Part shown: positions 23,751-29,091 of the stretch, one piece after another | Position numbering within the stretch: the first letter of the stretch is position 1 | Layout: every line of letters begins with the position of its first letter | Assembly: GCA_046155605.1 (NCBI GenBank) | Contig: JBJXFQ010000123.1 | Location: forward strand, 1 to 29,091 | Reading direction: 5' to 3' | DNA: 29,091 bases | From: JAEUIZ01 sp046155605 | GTDB lineage: Bacteria > Planctomycetota > Phycisphaerae > Phycisphaerales > UBA1924 | Notes under the pieces: generated by a model | Database searches by the model: none | Seen by the model: the letters and a program-made list of their open reading frames with translations, nothing else | What the model was told of the DNA's origin: nothing | Program-made: the position numbers and the translations under genes

Positions 23751-25642
23751 GGCTTCTTCTCCTCGCCCTGTTCGCCACTGGCCTTCTCGTTGGCCCTCTC
23801 GCCCTTCTCCTCTTTCTCCGTCCACTGCTGCCCGAGCCACGATGCGTACGCCGCCCGTTGCGCTGCCGTCGGCTCCTTGACTCGCCGCAACTTCCACGCC
23901 CCATCGACGCGCTCGACGGCAACGAGATCGACCGTGCGGAGGCGGTCATACCTGCTGATCGTGAGTGAGACGGACTCTGCGGGTTTGAGCCGCTTGAGCG
24001 CGCGGTCCCAGTTGCTCGCGGTCGCCCGCTCGCCGTTGATACCGACGATCAGATCGCCGGCGATGACGCCCGCGGCGTAAGCCGGGCCATCGGCCAGAAC
24101 GGCGCTGACCCCCATGTGCCCCTCTTTCGCCTCAGCGTTGATGCCGAGGTAGCCGCGTGAAGCCGGCGGGCCGTCGCCCTCGGTTGGCTTGATAAAGGCC
24201 TCGAGCCCCACAACCTCGAGCGCCCGCTCGAAGTCCAGCGCCCGCACGCCGCTCACATAGTCCGCGAAGAAGACCTTGAAGCTTGCGCGGCCCGCGCGCT
24301 CGGCGGCTCGCAGCACGTCCGCCGTCGTAAACCCCGGCCCGCTCAGCGGGAAGTCGCGATAGAGCGCGGCCATGACCGTGTCGAGCGAGGCCGTGCCCTC
24401 GCTCCGCCGACGGATCTCCATGTCGAGCAGGAGGCTGACGAGCGCGCCCTTGTCATAGAACGAGACCGTGGAGTTCACGGCGTCCGGGTTGTGCCGGCCG
24501 AACTTGATCCAGGCATCGAAACTCGCCTCGGCGAGCGTCTCGACTGCGGCCCCGGGCCGCTTGCGATGCTTGTCGATCCACTCGCCCATGGCCTTGAGGT
24601 GGTCGTCGGGCTTGACCACGCCCGCGCGCACCAGGCACAACCCGTCGTAGTAACTCGTGGTGCCCTCGGCCACCCACAAGAGATCGGTGTAGTTCTCGTT
24701 CTGGTAGTCATACGGCTTGATCCCCGCGGGCCGAAGTTGCTTCACGTTCCAGGTGTGGAACATCTCGTGCGACATAAGGGCCATGAACCGGCGCGTGGCC
24801 TCAGGCGTGGCGAACGCAGCCGGGCTCGTCTGCATCACCGTAGAGTTGAGGTGCTCGGTCCCGCCCGAGCCGCCCGCGTAGCAATGCACGATGTAGACGT
24901 ACCGTCGATAGGGCAGGTCGCCGAAGATCGCCTTCTGCACGCGTACGACTTTGGCGAAATCGTCGGCCAATTTCGCGCGGTCATAGCCTGGGGGCGGGCC
25001 GCCTCCCGTCCACACCGCGATCTGGTGCGGCACGCCCTCAACATCAAAGTCGATCGAGTCGTGCGCGCCGACCTCGATGGGCGAATCGACGAGCGTGTCG
25101 TAATCCGACGAGAGCAGCACCCGCGCGTCCGCGGCGTCAGGCTCAAGGCCGCACGCGATCCGCCACTCCTTGGGTGCCTCGATCGTGACGCGCACCGGCT
25201 CGGCTCGGTGTGCCGGCGAGTAGACAAACACCGATGCCGGGCTCAGGAACGCGTGCGAATCATCGACGTGGCGCGTCCGATCCGCCAGCGAGTTGGCGTA
25301 GACGCGATACCGCACGACGACCTCATCGCGTCCGCCCGTGCTCACGAGCCAAGTGCTCTTGTCCGTCTTCTCGCTGGCGAGGAGCTGCCCGTCGGCGGCT
25401 TCAGCGGTCAGATCGCGGAGCGTCTGGGCGGGATCGAGCACCACGTATCGGCCAGGCCGCCACACCGGGAGCGAGACCTCCAGCGTCGGCTCGGTCAGCC
25501 CCTTGACCCGCATCGAAACCGAAACCATCTGCGTCTGCGGGGCGTCGAGCGTGACCACATACTCCACGGGCGGCCCGCCGCGCGCCCCGCCCACCATCGC
25601 CAGCGACCCCGCCATCGCCGCCCGGATTCCGTGCATGCTCAT
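23747..25642 (-). CDS. M61-family (glycyl aminopeptidase-like) metallopeptidase with PDZ domain
   Basis: A 631-aa exported zinc peptidase. ATG 25642 (MSMHGIRAAM) opens a signal sequence (IRAAMAGSLAMVGGARG). The N-terminal beta domain (about 25-200) carries LEVSLPVWRPGRYVV, typical of M61. The catalytic domain has HEMFHTWNVKQLRP at about 292-305 with the zinc His pair, and the third ligand Glu in WVAEGTTSYYDGL about 30 residues on. The C-terminal PDZ domain (about 510-590) shows GYLGINAE, VLADGPAYAAGVIAGDLIVG and INGERA. The last 25 residues are a charged Glu/Lys/Gly-rich tail (EKGERANEKASGEQGEEKK). Substrate unknown; likely periplasmic. It is coupled to the downstream lipoprotein gene. Confidence 0.92.
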   Translation of the reverse strand: MSMHGIRAAMAGSLAMVGGARGGPPVEYVVTLDAPQTQMVSVSMRVKGLTEPTLEVSLPVWRPGRYVVLDPAQTLRDLTAEAADGQLLASEKTDKSTWLVSTGGRDEVVVRYRVYANSLADRTRHVDDSHAFLSPASVFVYSPAHRAEPVRVTIEAPKEWRIACGLEPDAADARVLLSSDYDTLVDSPIEVGAHDSIDFDVEGVPHQIAVWTGGGPPPGYDRAKLADDFAKVVRVQKAIFGDLPYRRYVYIVHCYAGGSGGTEHLNSTVMQTSPAAFATPEATRRFMALMSHEMFHTWNVKQLRPAGIKPYDYQNENYTDLLWVAEGTTSYYDGLCLVRAGVVKPDDHLKAMGEWIDKHRKRPGAAVETLAEASFDAWIKFGRHNPDAVNSTVSFYDKGALVSLLLDMEIRRRSEGTASLDTVMAALYRDFPLSGPGFTTADVLRAAERAGRASFKVFFADYVSGVRALDFERALEVVGLEAFIKPTEGDGPPASRGYLGINAEAKEGHMGVSAVLADGPAYAAGVIAGDLIVGINGERATASNWDRALKRLKPAESVSLTISRYDRLRTVDLVAVERVDGAWKLRRVKEPTAAQRAAYASWLGQQWTEKEEKGERANEKASGEQGEEKKP

Positions 25643-25672
25643 GCCGCTAGCGTACCACCGTATCATCGCGCC

Positions 25673-26470
25673 ATGCTTCCGCCCCGCGCGCTCATCGGCA
25701 TGGTCCACGTCCAAGCCCTCCCCGGCTCGCCCGGCGCGCGGCTGTCGATCGATCGGATCGCCCGGCTCGCCGCCGACGAGGCCGCCGTGATCGCCGACTG
25801 CGGGTTCAACGGCATCATCGTCGAGAACATGCACGATCGGCCGTATGTTCAGCCCCCGCACGGACCAGAGACGGTCGCCGCCATGACCCTCGCCGCCCAT
25901 GCCGTTCGATTCGCCGCACCAAAGCTGGCGCTCGGCATCCAGGTGCTTTCGAGCGGCGAACGCGAGGCCCTCGCCATCGCGCTCGCCGTCGGCGGCAGCT
26001 TCATCCGCTGCGAGAACTTCGTTTTCGCGCACGTCGCGGACGAGGGGCTGATGGACCGTGCCGCGGCGGGCCCGCTGCTGCGCTATCGCCGCCAGATCGG
26101 GGCGGCGGGCGTGCGGATCATGTGCGACATCAAGAAGAAGCACGCGTCGCACGCGCTGACGGGCGACGTCTCGCTCGCCGAGGCCGTGCGGGCTGCGGAG
26201 TTCTTCCGCGCCGACGGCGTGATCGTGACGGGCGTCGCCACGGGCCGGGCCACCTCGCCCGCCGACGTGCGCGAGGCCCGCGAAGCGACGACTCTGCCCG
26301 TGCTTGTCGGCTCGGGCGTGACGCCTGAGCAGGTCGCACCGCTATTTGATGCCGGGGCGGACGCGCTGATCGTCGGCTCATCCATCAAGCGCGCCGGCAA
26401 GTGGGATCGGCCCATCGACCCCGCCCGATGCCGGGCGCTGGCGCGTGCCGTCAAGGCCGCACGGCGGTGA
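25673..26470 (+). CDS. BtpA family protein
   Basis: A 265-aa TIM-barrel-like protein of the BtpA family, named for a photosystem I assembly factor in cyanobacteria but also found in many non-phototrophs, where the role is unknown. Landmarks: IGMVHVQALPGSPG, NGIIVENMHDRPYV, PHGPETVAAMTLAA, LGIQVLSSGEREALAIA, IRCENFVFAHVADEG, IMCDIKKKHASHALTGDVSL, VIVTGVATGRATSPADV, VLVGSGVTPEQV and ALIVGSSIKRAG. Length is typical for the family. ATG 25673 lies 30 bp from the divergent peptidase start, so both promoters must share that short gap or lie inside the coding sequences. Confidence 0.9.
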   Translation: MLPPRALIGMVHVQALPGSPGARLSIDRIARLAADEAAVIADCGFNGIIVENMHDRPYVQPPHGPETVAAMTLAAHAVRFAAPKLALGIQVLSSGEREALAIALAVGGSFIRCENFVFAHVADEGLMDRAAAGPLLRYRRQIGAAGVRIMCDIKKKHASHALTGDVSLAEAVRAAEFFRADGVIVTGVATGRATSPADVREAREATTLPVLVGSGVTPEQVAPLFDAGADALIVGSSIKRAGKWDRPIDPARCRALARAVKAARR

Positions 26471-26521
26471 TTCGTTTTCGATGCCGCCGGCGCACCTAAG
26501 TAAAAATAATCGTCAAACGGC

Positions 26522-26550
26522 TTAAAAACTGGCGTTATCGATAATATAAT
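26522..26550 (+). promoter_or_regulatory. Promoter of the tRNA gene
   Basis: TTAAAA (26522-26527) stands 17 bp before a perfect TATAAT (26545-26550). Transcription would begin near 26557, about 20 nt before the tRNA. The surrounding A+T content is far above the rest of the window. Confidence 0.6.
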
Positions 26551-26695
26551 AGACGAGTAATAACTCTTAAAGACTGGGGCATGTAGCTCAATGGTAGAGC
26601 AGCGGATTTATAATCTGAAAGTCGCGGGTTCGATTCCCGCCATCTCCACTTCTACGTAATGATTTTCAGTCTTTTTATTATTACTCACATTATCG
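26539..26695. repeat. Nested inverted repeats flanking the tRNA
   Basis: Three perfect inverted pairs occur in nested order around the tRNA: CGATAAT (26539-26545) with ATTATCG (26689-26695), GAGTAATAA (26555-26563) with TTATTACTC (26678-26686), and AAAGACTG (26569-26576) with CAGTCTTT (26667-26674). Spacing between blocks differs on the two sides (9 and 5 nt left, 2 and 3 nt right). Together they could fold into a long stem enclosing the tRNA, or mark the ends of an inserted cassette. Confidence 0.8.
26576..26648 (+). tRNA. tRNA-Ile(UAU)-like, with a flaw in the acceptor stem
   Basis: The cloverleaf is recognisable. D arm: GCTC (26586-26589) with GAGC (26597-26600). Anticodon arm: GCGGA / TCTGA around TTTATAA, giving anticodon TAT (26609-26611), which reads AUA. 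T arm: GCGGG-TTCGATT-CCCGC (26624-26640). The acceptor 3' strand CATCTCC plus A73 (26648) pairs with GGGG-ATG only if C26580 is bulged; otherwise a C-C mismatch results. The first anticodon pair (G-A) is also mismatched. No CCA is encoded. Either a functional minor tRNA or a decaying one; the identity depends on the loop reading. Confidence 0.7.
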
Positions 26696-26731
26696 TTTGA
26701 AATGTGTGGTTAATCTCTTTAAACTTTCCAC

Positions 26732-26764
26732 AAGAAAACCCCGAGAGTTTTTCAACGCCCGGGG
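26732..26764 (-). terminator. Intrinsic terminator of the repeat-protein gene
   Basis: On the minus strand CCCCGGG (26764-26758) pairs with CTCGGGG (26745-26739), seven pairs with one G-T, around a 12-nt loop, followed by TTTTCTT (26738-26732). It starts 23 bp after the stop codon of the long repeat-protein gene. Confidence 0.65.
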
Positions 26765-26787
26765 CCCTCTTTTCTCCTGTGTAGCGC

Positions 26788-29091
26788 TTACGGGCACCCC
26801 GCCGCAAACTTGTTCTGGAAGCAGATAAAGTCGTTGATATTCAGCACCGGCACGATCGTCGAGCGATCGCAGTTGGCATACGCGCTCCCCGCCGCGAACT
26901 GGTTCTGGAAGCACACGAAGTCATTCACATTCAGCACGGGCGAGGTCACGCTGTTGTCGCAGTTGGCGTAGCAGAAGCAATCGAGCCGCGTGAGATAGGG
27001 CGCGGGGTTGCCGCTGGCGTTCGTGAACGACCCGCCGGCCCAGAGCGATCCGCTTGACGACGCCAGGGCGTAGACCGACCCGGACATCGAGCCCACGGCC
27101 GGCACCCACGACGAGCCGGTCCAGCGATAGACCTGGGAGTTGAAGGTGCCGTCGCCCGGGCCGCCATCGGTGACCGAGAAGCCACCGCCGAGGTACAACT
27201 CGCCGTCATGCACCGCAAGGGCCGCAACGAAGAAGCCCTGCCCGAGCGCCGGCAGCCCCGCGTCCATCGGCTGCCACGCCGTCCCGTTCCAGCGCATCGC
27301 AGTCTTGAGTTGCGGCGTCTGCCCGAAGGATTGGAACGAGCCCGCGGCGACCAGGTCGGTGCCAAAGGTCGCGAGCGCGGCCACGACGCCGCTGATTGAG
27401 CCGGTGCCCAGAGGTTGCCACGCGGTGTTGTTCCACCGCGCGACGTTGGGCACCGCGACGCCGCCCGCCGACGAGAAACTGCCGCCGACGACCAGCTCGC
27501 CGTTATACAAGGTCATCGCATAGCCATCGCCGCTGAGGCCCGTGCTGACAGGCTGCCACGCGCCACTGACGAACCGCGCGATCCGGCTGACGCTTGTCGC
27601 GCCGGAGGCCGTGAATCGACCGGTCGCGTAGAGCGTCGTCCCGAACTGCTGCACATCGAGCACGGAATCGTTGAAGCCCGCGCCCATCGCCGCCCAGGTG
27701 CTCAGGCGGTACGACGCGATGCGGTTGACCGCGATGCCCGCAGCATTAATGAAGTCGCCGCCAACGATGGTGTACCCGATCGTGACTGGGCTCGGGTTCC
27801 AGGAGCCGAGCGCCCGCACCGCGCCGCCGGTGCCGGTGAAGCCCGTGAGCGTCGAGAGCGTGCCGTATCCGGTGGTGCCGACAGCGACCACGTTGTCGGC
27901 GATCGTTGAGGCATCAGTGCGGAGTTTGAACTCGCCGCCGGCGATGAGGCCCGAGCCGCCCAGCAGCGCGTAGATCGGCCCGGTGAAGCCGGAGTTGAGC
28001 GGCCCCCAGGCCCGCGGGCCGGTGCCCCCGCCCCAGAGCGCCATGTTGTTGTCCGCGCCGCCGAGCGGGGTGTCGAAGAAGCCGCCGACGAAGAGATTGT
28101 CCTCGAAGGTGATGGTTGTGTCGGGTCCTCCCCCCGGCGGGTTGGGGAAGGGCTTGCCCATGTCACTGAGCACGGCGGTCGAGCCGCTGTACATGGCGAG
28201 GTTGGTCACCGGCATGCCGTTGGCGCGGTTGAAGTTGCCGCCGATGACGAGTTTGTCGAAGCCGTGGGTCGAGAGGCTGCTGACGTACGCGAACCCGCCG
28301 CTGGAGTTGGTCATGCCGGTGCCGACGCCGCTCCAGGAGAAACCGTTCCACCGGGCCAGGTTGTTGGTGGAGACGCCGCCAGCGTTGGTGAACTCGCCAC
28401 CGACCCAGAGGTTGCCATCGAACGCGCACAACTCATAGACCGCGGGCGAGGTGCCGCCGCTGATGCCAGTGCCGAGGGGTGCCCAGGTGCTGCCGGTCCA
28501 TCGCGCGATGCGGCTGACAGCGGTGCCCGAGGCCATCGCGAACCATCCCGCGGCATAGAGCTCATTATTGAAAACCTCGATCGCCGAGACCTGGTTGCTC
28601 ATGCCCAGGTGCATCGGCGACCATGACGTGCCGCTCCACCGCGCCACGCGGTTGGCCGAGAAGCCGTTGACCTGCGTGAAGCTGCCACAGACATAGAGGG
28701 CGTTGTTCCAGACCACCATGTCCGAGCCGGAGTCATTGAGCCCGCCCAAGAGCGGCTGCCACGTCGTGCCGTTGTACCGCGCGATGCGGCTGCAAGCGAC
28801 GCCGCCGGCCGTCGTGAAAAGCCCCGTCGCGATCAGCTCGCCGTTGAAAACCGCGAGCCCGAAGACTTGGTCGTTCATGCCGGAGCCGAGCGGATACCAC
28901 GCCATGCCGTCCCAGCGTGCGATGCGGTTGGCCGTGGTCCCGCCGATGGTGGTGAACTGCCCTCCGACCACGAGTTGCTCGCGAAGCGGGCCGGCGCCGT
29001 CCGGATCCCAGAGCACGCTGCAGAGCGGCCGATTGCCCGCGCCGGTCGTGGGGATGAACGCCGCGGGCGGGGGCAGCCACTCCTTCGTGCA
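26788..29091 (-). CDS. Exported beta-propeller-like repeat protein, 5' end outside the window
   Basis: At least 767 residues, open to the window edge; a GTG at 29016 is internal rather than a real start, since coding continues upstream (TKEWLPPPAAF, then TGAGNRPLCSV). The body is about 13 units of 45-50 residues with the pattern LVVGGQFTTIGGT..NRIARWDG..WYPLGSGM, each with GG.F and RW.G..W landmarks, of the delta-60/beta-propeller-like kind common in exported planctomycete proteins. The C terminus carries two copies of a Cys/Asp motif, YANCDNSVTSPVLNVNDFVC and the close copy ending FICFQNKFAAG, resembling a dockerin-like module. Likely extracellular or surface-bound; function unknown. It has its own terminator downstream. 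Confidence 0.85.
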   Translation of the reverse strand, partial: CTKEWLPPPAAFIPTTGAGNRPLCSVLWDPDGAGPLREQLVVGGQFTTIGGTTANRIARWDGMAWYPLGSGMNDQVFGLAVFNGELIATGLFTTAGGVACSRIARYNGTTWQPLLGGLNDSGSDMVVWNNALYVCGSFTQVNGFSANRVARWSGTSWSPMHLGMSNQVSAIEVFNNELYAAGWFAMASGTAVSRIARWTGSTWAPLGTGISGGTSPAVYELCAFDGNLWVGGEFTNAGGVSTNNLARWNGFSWSGVGTGMTNSSGGFAYVSSLSTHGFDKLVIGGNFNRANGMPVTNLAMYSGSTAVLSDMGKPFPNPPGGGPDTTITFEDNLFVGGFFDTPLGGADNNMALWGGGTGPRAWGPLNSGFTGPIYALLGGSGLIAGGEFKLRTDASTIADNVVAVGTTGYGTLSTLTGFTGTGGAVRALGSWNPSPVTIGYTIVGGDFINAAGIAVNRIASYRLSTWAAMGAGFNDSVLDVQQFGTTLYATGRFTASGATSVSRIARFVSGAWQPVSTGLSGDGYAMTLYNGELVVGGSFSSAGGVAVPNVARWNNTAWQPLGTGSISGVVAALATFGTDLVAAGSFQSFGQTPQLKTAMRWNGTAWQPMDAGLPALGQGFFVAALAVHDGELYLGGGFSVTDGGPGDGTFNSQVYRWTGSSWVPAVGSMSGSVYALASSSGSLWAGGSFTNASGNPAPYLTRLDCFCYANCDNSVTSPVLNVNDFVCFQNQFAAGSAYANCDRSTIVPVLNINDFICFQNKFAAGCP

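Noticed and set aside
26746..26759. Match of GTTTTTCAACGCCC to the IS right end at 1361-1374, as a possible solo IS end
   Set aside because: A 14-nt match is near chance level for a window of this size, and here the sequence forms the loop and one arm of a terminator hairpin.
1..29091. CRISPR arrays, phage structural genes, rRNA genes
   Set aside because: No regularly spaced direct repeats, no phage protein signatures and no rRNA-like segments were found when reading the window.

Overview
The window is GC-rich, gene-dense bacterial chromosome, most likely from a planctomycete of the class Phycisphaerae. Three things point that way: a two-copy C-terminal motif of the YANCD...VLNVNDFxCFQN type on a long repeat protein, a PEP-CTERM-like tail (APASLALLGLGG then Arg run), and RHS tips carrying the GRWTRRDPLGYVDG core with the sequence style of that group. 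The taxonomic call is inference; no rRNA is present.

Layout. 1-3.5 kb is an accessory region: an IS5-type insertion sequence with 12-bp terminal inverted repeats abuts a 5'-truncated RHS tip. The tip overlaps by 4 bp a small zinc-ribbon membrane protein gene, and a second, decayed RHS tip follows. 3.5-7.5 kb carries a winged-helix regulator, a convergent RyR-domain protein, an orphan intrinsic terminator, a secreted alpha/beta hydrolase fused to two C-terminal modules, and a tiny membrane protein. 7.6-10.9 kb is a plus-strand run: endonuclease IV, TPR lipoprotein, QueF, HNH endonuclease. 10.9-14.5 kb is a minus-strand flagellar group (short unknown gene, an unusually large FliD, FliS). 14.7-16.0 kb holds a polytopic membrane protein and a DUF4230 protein. 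16.1-19.3 kb is a minus-strand cluster of aldehyde dehydrogenase, uridine-kinase-like P-loop kinase and a second ALDH lacking the catalytic domain. 19.4-23.1 kb has a PEP-CTERM exported protein with a clear promoter and terminator, a divergent outer-membrane beta-barrel protein, and a chemotaxis receptor. 23.2-26.5 kb has an M61 peptidase coupled to an NTF2-like lipoprotein, with a divergent BtpA-family gene. 26.5-26.8 kb is an abrupt A+T-rich island with a tRNA-like gene inside nested inverted repeats. The window ends in a long repeat protein whose 5' end lies outside.

Most genes are ordinary chromosomal functions (DNA repair, queuosine synthesis, motility, cell-surface proteins). The parts most worth a second look are the RHS tip plus coupled zinc-ribbon gene, the AT-rich tRNA cassette, the orphan terminator near 4.85 kb, the ALDH/kinase/partial-ALDH cluster, and purine-rich low-complexity inserts that sit in frame in three separate genes.
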